DNA of 64,000 nt from Parahaliea mediterranea. GTDB taxonomy: Bacteria > Pseudomonadota > Gammaproteobacteria > Pseudomonadales > Halieaceae. The stretch spans positions 310,001 to 374,000 of the forward strand of contig NZ_JAFKCZ010000005.1 in assembly GCF_017255185.1 (NCBI RefSeq), written 5' to 3'. Below are positions 8,644 to 17,682 of the stretch, in pieces. The translations under genes and the position numbers were made by a program. The notes beneath the pieces were generated by a model. The model did not search any database, was not told where the DNA came from, and worked only from the letters and a program-made list of their open reading frames with translations. Every line of letters starts with the position of its first letter. Positions within the stretch are counted from its first letter, which is position 1.

Positions 8644-10617
8644 TCAGAAGCCCTCGCAGTCGGTGGCGGCGCCGTGATCGCAGCCGTCGCTGCCGATGTA
8701 GGACTGGGTGGAATATTCCTCCGCGGGCAGTTTGCCCAGCGGCATGCCCAGCGCCGTTTGCGCCTCCACGTAGTCGATAAAGCCCTGGGCGTATTCGGTG
8801 AAGGTGTCCACGAAGTTGCCGGCGTCGAAGATGGGGCCGAAGGTGTCGTAGCCGTCCTGGCCCGAGGCGATGAAGTCATTGGTGACCACGGTGTAGACCA
8901 TGCCGGTGTCGATGGGAGCCCAGCTGCCTGCGACCCGGGGGTTGACCTCGACGTTGCTAACCCGGGCGCCGAAGGACTGGGAGGCGTCAACGTCGTAGCG
9001 CAGGCCCGAGGCGTAGGGGTAGGAACCGCTCGAGCCGCCCTCGTCCAGGGCGTTGGCCAGGGCGTCCTCGAGCACGTCGATGATCTCCTGCCCGGTCATC
9101 TCCAGGGTCACCAGGGTGTTGGAGAAGGGCAGCAGGGTGAAGGCGTCGGCGATGGTGAAGTCGCCGGCGGCCACGTCCACCCGCACGCCGCCGCCGTTCT
9201 GGATGCCGATGTCCGCGGTGGGGGTTACGGTCATAAAGGCCTTGGCGACGATGTTGGAGATGTCACTGCCTCTATTATAGGTGGCGGAGACATCGCAAAG
9301 GGTGGACCGGCCCTGGTTGGGGAAGCGCTCCAGGCACAGGTCCCCGGCCACCGTGCCAATCACGGTTTGCTCGAGCACCGAGACCTCTTCGTCGAAGCCC
9401 GCGATCAGCGCGGTGGTGGCGGCGTCGGCCGCGGTGACCACAATCTCGTCTTCCGCGCTCAGGCGATCGGCGACGGCCATGGCGTCGCCGGCGTCGAGGA
9501 TGCGCGTTTCGGCGTCGCTGTATTCGTAGCTGAACTGGTCGGCGACGGGCATCAGCGGGCTGCCCGCGCAGGCGGTCACCATACCCTCGGCGTCGAAGCT
9601 GACGTCGAGTTTGCCCATCAGGTGAGCGTACTCCCAGGCCTGCACCACGCACACCGGCGCGCCGGCTGAGTCGGTGACCTGGGTGGGATACTCGCCAACC
9701 GGGTTGAAGCCCAGGGTGGAAAAGGTGTCGTCACCCAGCAGCGAGTGGGAGTCGCCACCCACGATCACGTCCACGCCATCGAGCGCGCCGGCCATGGCTA
9801 CATCGTTCTGGTAGCCGTAGTGGGTCAGCAGCACGACCTTGTTGACGTCCATGTCGCGCAGTTCGTCGATGTACCGCTGGGCGGTTTCGGTCTCGTCCAG
9901 GAATTCGGTGTCGTCGTCCGGCTGGGAGGAGTTCTTGGTCTTGCCGGCGATGTCGATGCCGATAATGCCAATTTGCTCGCCGCCGCGCTCGACGATGGTG
10001 TAGGGCGCGATGTAGCCCTCGCGGATGGCCGAGGAGTCGCCCGGCACCACGTTCGCCGCCAGTACCGGGGTCGGCGTGTCGCAGGCGCCGCCGGCGAGCT
10101 CGTCCAGGAAGGCGGCCAGGCCGCTGTCGCCGTCGTCGAACTCGTGGTTGCCCAGGGCGAAGGCGTCGAAGCAGATCTGGTTCATCACGTCGGCGTCGGC
10201 GCTGCCGTTGAACAGGCTGTAGTAGAGGGTGCCGGTGATGGCGTCGCCGGCGTGCAGCTTGAGCACGTGCTCGCTGTCGGCGGCCAGTTGGTCGAACAGG
10301 GTGACCATCATCGGGAAGCCGCCGTAGGTGACTTCCACCTCGGCGACGGGTTCGCCGGCCTCGGTGGCGGCGGACAGGCCGAGGCCCGACACGTCGAAGT
10401 CGAAGCGTTCCGCCGGAATGTGCGAGTGGTGGTCGTTGATGTGCAGGATGGTGAGATCCAGTGGCTGTCCCGCGGGCTCGGGCTCGGGTTCGGTGGGGGG
10501 CTCCGTGGTGTCCGGCAGGTCGGGGGTGTTCGGGTTGTCGCTGCTGTCCGAGCAGCCCGCGAGCAGCAACAGGCTGCCCAGGGAGGCCGCGGCTATGGCC
10601 CTCGGTAGGCGTTTCAT
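8644..10617 (-). CDS. bifunctional metallophosphatase / 5'-nucleotidase lipoprotein
   Basis: 657 residues. Lipoprotein signal with lipobox LLAGC (Cys22), then an acidic Pro/Glu linker, so it is probably lipid-anchored in the periplasm or at the outer membrane. The catalytic calcineurin-like metallophosphatase domain shows LTILHINDHHSHI, GNHEFDDG, LTHYGYQND and GGDSHSLLG, which carry the two-metal ligands. The C-terminal 5'-nucleotidase domain (from about residue 400) carries the substrate-binding part, including QNGGGVRVDVAAGDFT and GSYPYASGLRYDVDAS. It likely removes phosphate from external nucleotides so that nucleosides can be salvaged. It is upstream of the AstE-like gene on the same strand but separated from it by about 190 bp. 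Confidence 0.92.
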   Translation of the reverse strand: MKRLPRAIAAASLGSLLLLAGCSDSSDNPNTPDLPDTTEPPTEPEPEPAGQPLDLTILHINDHHSHIPAERFDFDVSGLGLSAATEAGEPVAEVEVTYGGFPMMVTLFDQLAADSEHVLKLHAGDAITGTLYYSLFNGSADADVMNQICFDAFALGNHEFDDGDSGLAAFLDELAGGACDTPTPVLAANVVPGDSSAIREGYIAPYTIVERGGEQIGIIGIDIAGKTKNSSQPDDDTEFLDETETAQRYIDELRDMDVNKVVLLTHYGYQNDVAMAGALDGVDVIVGGDSHSLLGDDTFSTLGFNPVGEYPTQVTDSAGAPVCVVQAWEYAHLMGKLDVSFDAEGMVTACAGSPLMPVADQFSYEYSDAETRILDAGDAMAVADRLSAEDEIVVTAADAATTALIAGFDEEVSVLEQTVIGTVAGDLCLERFPNQGRSTLCDVSATYNRGSDISNIVAKAFMTVTPTADIGIQNGGGVRVDVAAGDFTIADAFTLLPFSNTLVTLEMTGQEIIDVLEDALANALDEGGSSGSYPYASGLRYDVDASQSFGARVSNVEVNPRVAGSWAPIDTGMVYTVVTNDFIASGQDGYDTFGPIFDAGNFVDTFTEYAQGFIDYVEAQTALGMPLGKLPAEEYSTQSYIGSDGCDHGAATDCEGF

Positions 10618-10786
10618 GGTCTCTTCCCTCTTTGACGTATGCGGTTTGGCTGTTGTCGGCCGCGCCGTCCCCCCCGCGTAACAGGAGGCAGTAGGGCGAT
10701 CTGTTAACGGCGGAATTCGAGGGCAGCGCTCCCGCGAGGGTAGCGAGCTTGCGTGTTGCTTTTGTGACCGGGAGGTGACCGGGGGA

Positions 10787-11539
10787 TTAAGGTTGTGTTT
10801 GGGGTCTGTCCGCGACGGCTTCCGGGGTTGGCGTCGCGGCGGTGGACAGGCCGGTGATCGGGTCCATGGCCTCCTCGCCCCGGGCGTGGCGAATGATGCG
10901 GTAAAACATGCCCGAGGCCGAGCCGTAGAGCAGGGCGTGGGTCACCATGTCCCCGGTATCCACCTGCCGGGCCGCGTCCAGCAGGCGCGCGAAGGTCTGG
11001 GAGAAATTGTCGGAGTGGCGCCGCCGCACCTCGGTGCCGAAAAAAATGTCCTGCAGCATGGCGTCGTCGTGCCGGTGTTCCATGGCCAGGGCGATCATCT
11101 TGCGGATGAACCAGGCGTGGTCGCCGGTGGTGGCGTGGGAGCGCTGCTCGGCGAATTCCTCCTGGGTGATTTCTCCGGTACCGGTGGGGCCGCAGACCGA
11201 CATGTAGTGAAAGCCGGCGATGGAACCCAGCTGGTCCTGCACCAGGCTCAACAGCTTGAAGTAGCTGTCGCGCTGGGAGTGTAGCTCCAGCCGGCGGGCG
11301 CTCTGCTCCTGCAGGCTGATGGCCTTGGTGTTGGCGGTGATTTCCTTCTGCTGCATGAAGTGGCCGATCACCAGCCACAGGAAGGCCAGCGGCGCGAAGG
11401 CCCCCTCGAGGAAGCTGCCAATATCCGCGGTGGGCAGGTGCAGGAAGTTGTCCCAGCCGACGATGCCCAGCAGGTACATCAGGCCAGCGCTGATCCAGGT
11501 CAGGGTGACCCCCAGGCCGAAGGCGACGCGCCAGTCCAT
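10787..11539 (-). CDS. unknown membrane protein with two N-terminal helices
   Basis: 250 residues, not recognised. Two hydrophobic segments (about residues 5-27 and 43-65) are followed by a mostly helical, charged cytosolic region with a possible coiled coil (QQKEITANTKAISLQEQSAR). A central part contains two His/Asp-rich stretches, SHATTGDHAWFIRKM and MEHRHDDAMLQDIFFG. The C-terminus is Pro/Thr-rich. It diverges from the CrbS-type sensor gene with an 83-bp gap, so a link to that cluster is possible but unproven. The frame is uninterrupted and codon use matches the neighbours. Confidence 0.6.
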   Translation of the reverse strand: MDWRVAFGLGVTLTWISAGLMYLLGIVGWDNFLHLPTADIGSFLEGAFAPLAFLWLVIGHFMQQKEITANTKAISLQEQSARRLELHSQRDSYFKLLSLVQDQLGSIAGFHYMSVCGPTGTGEITQEEFAEQRSHATTGDHAWFIRKMIALAMEHRHDDAMLQDIFFGTEVRRRHSDNFSQTFARLLDAARQVDTGDMVTHALLYGSASGMFYRIIRHARGEEAMDPITGLSTAATPTPEAVADRPQTQP

Positions 11540-11622
11540 AGTGCCTCTGTTATTATCGCTGTGGGAATGGCCAGTCTAGCAGATGGCCGACACGTGCATA
11601 ACAACCACGGGAGCCGGGCCCG

Positions 11623-14600
11623 GTGACATCCTCGAACCTGCTCAGTCTGGCGCTGCTCTACGTGTGCGTGCTGTTCGTCGTGGCCTGGCGCGTCGATCGC
11701 AATACCGACCGGGGGGCCGCCCGCGGGCCCGCCTGGCGCGGCGTGGTGTTCGCCCTGTCGCTGGCGGTGTACTGCAGCTCCTGGACCTTTTACGGCGCGG
11801 TTGGCAGCGCCACCGCGGAACCCTGGAGCCATGTGCCCATCTACCTCGGCCCCATTCTTGTGTTCCTGCTGGGCTGGCCGCTGATCCGCCGGTTGATGGC
11901 GGTGGGGGAGCAGCACCGCGTGACCTCCATCGCCGACTATATCGGCGCGCGCTTCGGCAAGCGCCAGGGCCTGGCGGTGCTGGCGACGGTGGTCGCCGCG
12001 GCGGCGGTGCTGCCCTACATCGCGCTGCAGTTCCGCGCACTGGCCCAGGCCTGGGCCATTGTCGGCGGCTCGGACCAGCCGCTGCGCGAGATCGGCATGG
12101 ACAGCGCGCTGTTCACCGCCATCCTGCTGGCGGTGTTCACCATCCTGTTCGGCGCCCGTCGCCTGGACAGCCACGAACGGCACCAGGGCATGGTGACGGC
12201 GGTGGCGGTGGAGTCCCTGGTCAAGCTGCTGGCTTTTTTGGTGGTGGCGCTACTGGCGGTGGGCTACCTGGCCAAATTGCCTGCCAGCGAGGAGTTCGAT
12301 GTCGCTACCGCCGCGCTGGGCGAGTTCTCCCTGACGGGGGAATTTCTGGTGCGCACCCTGATCAGCGGCCTCGCCATTCTCTGCCTGCCACGGCAGTTCC
12401 ACGTCATGGTCGTCGAGGCCCAGCCGGGCACCGATACCCGCCTGGCGCGCTGGCTGCTGCCGGTCTACCTGTTGCTGTTCCTGCTGATGGTGGTGCCGGT
12501 CGGCCTCGCCGGCAGCCAGGTGTTCGCGGTGGCCGGGGACGTCAATCCCGACACCTTCGTGCAACTGCTGCCCATCGCGCTGGAGGCGCCGGTGGCGACG
12601 ATGGCGGCATTCCTCGGCGGCATTTCCGCCGCCACCGGCATGGTGATCGTGGCCACGGTGAGCCTGTCGATCATGCTCACCAACGAGGTGCTGGCGCCCC
12701 TGCTGTTGCGCTTCAACCGCGAGTCCCCGACGGCGGTGCTGCGCCTGGGCGACAGCCTGCGCCGCGCGCGGCAGCTGATCATCGTCGCCATCCTGCTGGC
12801 CGCCTGGCTGGTGACGCGGCAGCTGATGGCCCTGCCCTGGCTGACCCAGATCGGCTTTATCTCCTTCCTGGCCGCGGCGCAGCTGGCTCCGGCCCTGGTG
12901 GCGGGGCTCTACTGGCGACGGGCCCACGGCAGCGCGGTGGCGGTGGGAATCCTGGTGGGCATCAGCCTGTGGTTCTACAGCGGGGTGCTGCCGGCGGTGC
13001 TGTCGCCGGAGGCGCCGCTACTGGTCGCCGGACCGCTGGGCATCGAGTGGTTGCGCCCGCTGGGCCTGTTCGGCATTGGGGGTGACGACCGGCTGGTATA
13101 CGCCGCGCTCTGGAGCCTGTCCCTCAACAGCCTGTGCCTGGTGGCGGTCTCCTACCTGCTGCGGCCCTCGCGGGCCGATATTCGCCAGGCCGGCCTGTTT
13201 CTCGGCGAGCCCGGCCAGGGCCACGACCCGGATTCCGAATTCGAATTGAGCCTGATTCGCGGCAGTCAGTTGCAGGCGCTGCTGGGGCCTTTCGTCGAGC
13301 CGGCGGAGCTGCGGGACATGTGGCAGTCCTTCGAGGACCGCTACCAGCAGCGCCTGCTCCCCGGCGACCGCGTGCCCCGCTTCGTGATCAGCCAGGTGGA
13401 ATCGGTGCTGGCCACCATGATCGGGGCGTCCTCGGCGCACAAGGCGATGGCCCAGCTGGAGAGCTTCCAGCAGCTGGCCTACGACGACCTGGCGGCGATG
13501 GTCAGCGACGCCAGCCGCCTGCACACGTTCAACCGCGAACTCCTGCAGACCACGGTGGAAAGCCTGATGCAGGGGGTGTCGGTGGTGGACGAGCAGTTGC
13601 GGCTGGTGGCGTGGAACGGCGTGTACCGGGACCTGTTCAACTATCCCGAGCGCTTCCTGTACATCGGCTGCCCCATCGAGCGCGTGTACCGCTATAACGC
13701 CGAGCGCGGTTACCTGCAGGCGGGACCGGACAGCTCCACCGACGAGCAGATCGCGCGCCGCCTGCAATGGTTGCGGGACGGCAGCCCCTACCGCCTGGAG
13801 CGCACCCTGCCCGACGGCCGGGTCATCGACATCCAGGGCAAGCCGATGCCCACCGGCGGTTTTGTCACCACCTATATCGATATTACCCAGTACCGCGACA
13901 TGCTGGCGGAACTGCAGGACACCAAGGAAGAACTGGAGCAGAAAGTGGTCTCCGGCACCGAGTCCCTCAGCGCCAGCAACGCCCTGTTGCGACGGGAAAA
14001 CCGCCTGCGCGCCGAGGCGGAGGCCCGCCTGCGGGAGGCGCACCTGGGCAAGTCGCGTTTCATGTCGGCCGCCAGTCACGACCTGCTGCAGCCGATCAAC
14101 GCCGCGCGCCTGTTCACCGCCAGCCTGAAGCAGCAATTGACTGACGACGGTGGCGGGGACGGCGGCCGGGTGGTGAGCCAGATCGACCGCTCGCTGCGTC
14201 GCGCGGAACAGATGATCGAGGAGTTGCGCGAGATCGCGCGCCTGGATTCGGGCCGGCAGCAACCGAAGCTCGCGGACTTTCCGGTCGATCGCATCCTCGA
14301 CGCCCTGCGCGACGAATTTGCCGGCGCCGCCGACGCGGCGGCGCGCTTGCGGGTGGTTTCCAGCCATTGCTGGCTGCACTCCGATGAGGCGCTGGTGCAC
14401 CGTATCCTGCAGAATCTGCTGTCCAACGCCCTGCGCTACAACCCCCGCGGCAGGGTGTGCGTCGGTGTGCGCCGGCGGCGCGATGGCGCCGAATTGCAGG
14501 TGCTGGACAATGGCCCGGGTATCGCCGAGGAGGACCGGGTGCGGATTTTCGAGGAATTCCAGCGCCTGGCCAGGCCGGCGGGCGCGGAAGCGGAAGGCCT

Positions 14601-15120
14601 CGGCCTGGGCCTGGCCATCGTCCAGCGTTGCGCCGCGCTGCTTGAGCATCCATTGCGCCTGGACTCCACGCCGGGCCGCGGCACGCTGTTTTCCATCCTG
14701 GTGCCCTACGGCGAGCCCCGGGCGCTGGCCGGCCGCGCCCCCGAGGCGCCGGTCGCGGATCTCGCCGGTGTCGATATCGTCTGTCTCGACAACGATCCGC
14801 TGGTGCTCGAGGGACTGTGTCAGTTGCTGCTGGGCTTTGGTGCCGCGGTGCGCCCGGTGAGTGATCGCGCGGCCCTGCACGAGGTGCTGGCGGAGCGCGC
14901 CCCGGACCTGTTGCTGGTCGATTACCACCTCGACGCCGGCGATACCGGTGTCGACGCGCTCGCGGCCTGGGCGCGGGATTTGCCGCCGGTGGTGGTGTTG
15001 TCGGCGGACGATGGCGCCGAAGTCCGCGAGCGGGTGCGCGCGGCGGGCTACCGCTTCCTGCCCAAGCCGGTGAACACCGCGCGCCTGCGCGCCCTGTTGC
15101 TGGCGCTGCTGCGCGATTAG
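11623..15120 (+). CDS. crbS: CrbS-type hybrid sensor kinase: SSS transporter domain, PAS, kinase, receiver
   Basis: 1165-residue inner-membrane sensor. Residues 1 to about 490 form a sodium:solute-symporter-like bundle. A cytosolic linker follows, with a PAS-like domain from about residue 642 (TVESLMQGVSVVDEQLRLVAWN) and a coiled-coil stretch. The kinase core has H-box ASHDLLQPINAARLF (His819), N-box NLLSNALRYNP, DNGPGIAEED and GLGLGLAIV. The C-terminal receiver has acidic pocket DNDP, phospho-acceptor Asp1100 in LLVDYHLD and Lys1148. The start is GTG after ACGGGAG. Known relatives (CrbS) switch on acetyl-CoA synthetase when acetate is available. The convergent CrbR-type regulator, symporter and acs nearby support this role. 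The stop overlaps the regulator's stop by four bases (TTAG). Confidence 0.9.
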   Translation: MTSSNLLSLALLYVCVLFVVAWRVDRNTDRGAARGPAWRGVVFALSLAVYCSSWTFYGAVGSATAEPWSHVPIYLGPILVFLLGWPLIRRLMAVGEQHRVTSIADYIGARFGKRQGLAVLATVVAAAAVLPYIALQFRALAQAWAIVGGSDQPLREIGMDSALFTAILLAVFTILFGARRLDSHERHQGMVTAVAVESLVKLLAFLVVALLAVGYLAKLPASEEFDVATAALGEFSLTGEFLVRTLISGLAILCLPRQFHVMVVEAQPGTDTRLARWLLPVYLLLFLLMVVPVGLAGSQVFAVAGDVNPDTFVQLLPIALEAPVATMAAFLGGISAATGMVIVATVSLSIMLTNEVLAPLLLRFNRESPTAVLRLGDSLRRARQLIIVAILLAAWLVTRQLMALPWLTQIGFISFLAAAQLAPALVAGLYWRRAHGSAVAVGILVGISLWFYSGVLPAVLSPEAPLLVAGPLGIEWLRPLGLFGIGGDDRLVYAALWSLSLNSLCLVAVSYLLRPSRADIRQAGLFLGEPGQGHDPDSEFELSLIRGSQLQALLGPFVEPAELRDMWQSFEDRYQQRLLPGDRVPRFVISQVESVLATMIGASSAHKAMAQLESFQQLAYDDLAAMVSDASRLHTFNRELLQTTVESLMQGVSVVDEQLRLVAWNGVYRDLFNYPERFLYIGCPIERVYRYNAERGYLQAGPDSSTDEQIARRLQWLRDGSPYRLERTLPDGRVIDIQGKPMPTGGFVTTYIDITQYRDMLAELQDTKEELEQKVVSGTESLSASNALLRRENRLRAEAEARLREAHLGKSRFMSAASHDLLQPINAARLFTASLKQQLTDDGGGDGGRVVSQIDRSLRRAEQMIEELREIARLDSGRQQPKLADFPVDRILDALRDEFAGAADAAARLRVVSSHCWLHSDEALVHRILQNLLSNALRYNPRGRVCVGVRRRRDGAELQVLDNGPGIAEEDRVRIFEEFQRLARPAGAEAEGLGLGLAIVQRCAALLEHPLRLDSTPGRGTLFSILVPYGEPRALAGRAPEAPVADLAGVDIVCLDNDPLVLEGLCQLLLGFGAAVRPVSDRAALHEVLAERAPDLLLVDYHLDAGDTGVDALAAWARDLPPVVVLSADDGAEVRERVRAAGYRFLPKPVNTARLRALLLALLRD

Positions 15121-15788
15121 TTGACCGGGCCCGCCAGGTCCTCCGGTGGTTCCACGCTCAGGCTGGCAAGCGCCAGTACCGCCTGGGTGCGCGAGTGCAC
15201 GCCGAGCTTGCGGAAAATCTCGGTGAGGTGCGCCTTGACGGTGGCTTCCTTTACCGCCAGTTCGTAGGCGATCTGCTTGTTGAGCAGGCCCTCCACCAGC
15301 ATCGAGGCCACGCGGAACTGTTGCGGAGTGAGGCTGGCGAGGGACTCGGCGGCGTCGAGGGATTGCAGGCTGGCGCCCTGGTCGCCCACTGTCAGACCGG
15401 GGTGCAGGCCACGCTCCCCCCGCATGACGGCCGCGATGCAGTCCTGTATCGCCTCGAGGTCCGCCGATTTCGACAGGAAGGCGGCGGCGCCGTGATCGAG
15501 AGCGCGCCGGACGGTGTCGGGGTGGGTGTTGGCGGAAATCATGATGACCGGCGTCCGCGGCGCGTGGGCGCCGAACCAGGACAGGGCGGAAAACCCCACG
15601 GCTCCCGGCATATGCAGGTCCAGCAGCAACAGGTCGATGGGTTCGCCGCCCAGGGTCAGCTGTTGCAATTCGCCCACGTCCGGCGCCAGTCGCACCCGGT
15701 GTTCGGGGAAGTGTTGTGTGACCGCCTGTTCCAGCGCGGCGCGGAACAGCGGGTGGTCGTCGGCGATCAGTATGCAGTGCTCGTTCAC
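15117..15788 (-). CDS. crbR: CrbR-type LuxR/NarL response regulator
   Basis: 223 residues with a GTG start at 15788. The protein then begins MNEHCILIADDHPLFR, the usual receiver N-terminus; a longer frame from 15845 would add 19 unlikely residues. The receiver has Asp10/Asp11, phospho-acceptor Asp57 in LLLLDLHMPG and Lys107. The C-terminal LuxR-type helix-turn-helix reads LTPQQFRVASMLVEGLLNKQIAYEL then VKAHLTEIFRKLGV. It is convergent with the CrbS-like kinase, the expected partner, and divergent from the porin gene. Regulators of this group activate acs and acetate uptake genes. The repeated GACCAARGTC motif in this window is its best candidate binding site. Confidence 0.88.
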   Translation of the reverse strand: MNEHCILIADDHPLFRAALEQAVTQHFPEHRVRLAPDVGELQQLTLGGEPIDLLLLDLHMPGAVGFSALSWFGAHAPRTPVIMISANTHPDTVRRALDHGAAAFLSKSADLEAIQDCIAAVMRGERGLHPGLTVGDQGASLQSLDAAESLASLTPQQFRVASMLVEGLLNKQIAYELAVKEATVKAHLTEIFRKLGVHSRTQAVLALASLSVEPPEDLAGPVN

Positions 15789-15883
15789 ATTCCCGCTCCA
15801 GGGAATTCCGGATGTACCCGGCAATGTAGCCCGTGCCACCGTCAAACGGAAGGTTCGCGCTCCCGCAAGGCGATGGGGGCACT

Positions 15884-15944
15884 AGACTTTGGTCGAATTT
15901 TGACCAAGGTCTAATACCGTTGCCGGCCCTTCGCGTCCAATACT
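15884..15944 (+). promoter_or_regulatory. paired candidate CrbR operators and -10 of the porin promoter
   Basis: Two inverted copies of the motif: AGACTTTGGTCGAA (15884-15897) and TTTGACCAAGGTCT (15899-15912). The second core, GACCAAGGTC (15902-15911), is centred 32.5 bp before the first base of AATACT (15939-15944), a fair -10 element. The same 32.5-bp distance is seen upstream of the DUF4212 and DUF294 genes. Being between crbR and the porin, the pair could also serve autoregulation of crbR. Confidence 0.6.
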
Positions 15945-15983
15945 GTCAGTGTTCAACGGATAAGCACAATAGGAGCGTTGATT

Positions 15984-17303
15984 ATGCACAAGCCTATCAG
16001 GCAGTTACTGCTGGCCGCGGGCGCGGCCATGGTCGCCGGTCCGGTGTTGGCCCAGGGTATCGACGACCGCATCGCCGAGCTGGAGCGGCAACTGGCCGCA
16101 CTCAAGGCCCAGGTAGCCGCGCATGACGAATCCATTACCGACAACAGTCGCGACATCGAGGAGGCCAGGCCCGTGGCCGCCGGCACGAGCATGCGTTACG
16201 GTGGCTTTATCCAGCTCGACGGCATCGCCAGCAATTATTCCGAGGGCAAGCCCGCCAGCGCCCTCATCGACGATTTTGTCGTTGGCTCGTTGATTCCGGT
16301 GGAGCCGTCCTCCGGCGACGCCGATGCCTACAGCGATTTCAACCTGCACGCCAAGTCGTCGCGATTCTTCTTTACCACCAAGACACGCACCGACGCCGGC
16401 GCCATTTCCACCCGCCTGGAGCTCGATTTCATGTTGAGCCCCGGCGGCGACGAGCGCATTTCCAACTCCTGGAACTCGCGGCTGCGCCACGCCTTTGTCA
16501 ACTGGGAATACGGCGAGGGCCGCTCGCTCATGGCGGGACAGAGCTGGAGTACCTTCTTCAACGTCGGCGCGCTGCCCGACGTGCTGGATTTCGTGGGGCC
16601 GGTAGGCACCATCTTCGTGCGCCAGCCCCAGATTCGCTGGACCAGCGGGCCGCTGCAGTTGTCGCTGGAGAACCCCGCGACGCGGCTCAACGAGTCCAGT
16701 GATGGCGGCGTCACCACGCGCCTGGACGATGTCGAGACCCTGCCGGACATCATCGCCCGCTACAACGGCGAGGCGGGCGAGCTGAGTTGGTCGGTGGCGG
16801 CGCTGGGCCGGCAGCTCAGCTATGAGGCCCGCTCCGGTAGCGCGGTGGAGGTGGCCGACGACAGCCGCTTTGGCTATGGCCTCAGCCTCGCCGGCAAGTG
16901 GACCCTGGGGCGCGACGACCTGCGCTTTATGTTCAGCTACGGCGATGCACTGGGGCGTTACCTCGGGCTCAATGCCTACAACGACGGTTATATCGATGCC
17001 GGTGGCAACATCGAGACCATTGACCAGTGGGGCGGGTTTATCGCTTACCAGCACTACTGGAGCGATGCCTGGCGCAGTACCTTCTCGCTGTCCGCCAGCG
17101 CCGCGGACAACCCGGGCCGTGACGATTTTAGCGCCGCCGGCAGCCTGGCCAGCGAATACCAGTCGGTGCACGCCAACCTCAACTGGCTGCCCGCGCCGAA
17201 ACTGCAGATTGGCGGCGAGTACAGCTACGGCAGGAAGGAGCTGGAGGACGGCCGCAAGGGCGATTTGAACCGCCTGCAGTTCGCGGTCAAGTACGCCTTT
17301 TGA
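15984..17303 (+). CDS. DcaP-like outer-membrane porin
   Basis: 439 residues. The ATG at 15984 lies 8 bases after AGGAG. A signal peptide (MHKPIRQLLLAAGAAMVAGPVLA) precedes a short N-terminal coiled coil (IDDRIAELERQLAALKAQVA). A beta-rich barrel follows and ends in VKYAF, the terminal Phe expected for outer-membrane insertion. A coiled coil plus barrel is characteristic of DcaP-type trimeric porins, which pass small carboxylates. With two candidate CrbR operators upstream and the acetate symporter genes downstream, it probably brings acetate or other short organic acids through the outer membrane. The substrate is inference. Confidence 0.85.
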   Translation: MHKPIRQLLLAAGAAMVAGPVLAQGIDDRIAELERQLAALKAQVAAHDESITDNSRDIEEARPVAAGTSMRYGGFIQLDGIASNYSEGKPASALIDDFVVGSLIPVEPSSGDADAYSDFNLHAKSSRFFFTTKTRTDAGAISTRLELDFMLSPGGDERISNSWNSRLRHAFVNWEYGEGRSLMAGQSWSTFFNVGALPDVLDFVGPVGTIFVRQPQIRWTSGPLQLSLENPATRLNESSDGGVTTRLDDVETLPDIIARYNGEAGELSWSVAALGRQLSYEARSGSAVEVADDSRFGYGLSLAGKWTLGRDDLRFMFSYGDALGRYLGLNAYNDGYIDAGGNIETIDQWGGFIAYQHYWSDAWRSTFSLSASAADNPGRDDFSAAGSLASEYQSVHANLNWLPAPKLQIGGEYSYGRKELEDGRKGDLNRLQFAVKYAF

Positions 17304-17328
17304 TGTTTGTCCCCGCGTCGGTGTCTGC

Positions 17329-17371
17329 GACCAAAGTCGAACACAAAGGCGGGGGAGCCCGGTGCTATAGT
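17329..17371 (+). promoter_or_regulatory. candidate CrbR operator and promoter of the DUF4212-symporter unit
   Basis: Core GACCAAAGTC (17329-17338), flanked by CG and GAAC. Its centre is 32.5 bp upstream of TATAGT (17366-17371), which is preceded by TGC as in extended -10 promoters. Assuming a start about 7 bases after the -10, the operator centre is near -44, a class-II-like activator position. Confidence 0.6.
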
Positions 17372-17411
17372 GGGCGCCACTCACCATAACAACGCTAAAC
17401 GGAGATCTGTC

Positions 17412-17678
17412 ATGTCCAAGATGACCGAACAACAGGCCGAGGCCTACTGGAAACGCAACCTCGCGCTAATGGTAAAGCTGCTGGTGATCTGGTTTGTCGT
17501 CAGCTACGGCTGCGGCATCCTGCTGGTGGATGTGCTCAACCAGGTGCAGATCGGGGGCTACAAGCTGGGTTTCTGGTTTGCCCAGCAAGGCTCGATCTAC
17601 GTGTTTGTCGCACTTATTTTCTACTACACACGGCGCATGGCGGCATTGGACCGAGAGTTCAATGTAGACGAGGAGTAG
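17412..17678 (+). CDS. DUF4212 small membrane subunit of a solute:sodium symporter
   Basis: 88 residues, two transmembrane helices (about residues 20-42 and 53-70). The family pattern is visible: AYWKRNLALMVKLLVIWFV, then IGGYKLGFWFAQQGSIYVFVALIFYYTRRM. DUF4212 proteins are encoded just before SSS symporters and are thought to be their small subunit. Here the symporter starts 4 bp after the stop. The pair lies downstream of a candidate CrbR operator, so it is likely induced with acs. No enzymatic residues are expected. Confidence 0.88.
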   Translation: MSKMTEQQAEAYWKRNLALMVKLLVIWFVVSYGCGILLVDVLNQVQIGGYKLGFWFAQQGSIYVFVALIFYYTRRMAALDREFNVDEE

Positions 17679-17682
17679 TCCC

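Noticed and set aside
13018-15882. 954-codon minus-strand frame opposite the CrbS-type kinase
   Set aside because: It overlaps the kinase and receiver domains, which are unmistakable on the plus strand. The CrbR gene is on the same strand but in another frame.
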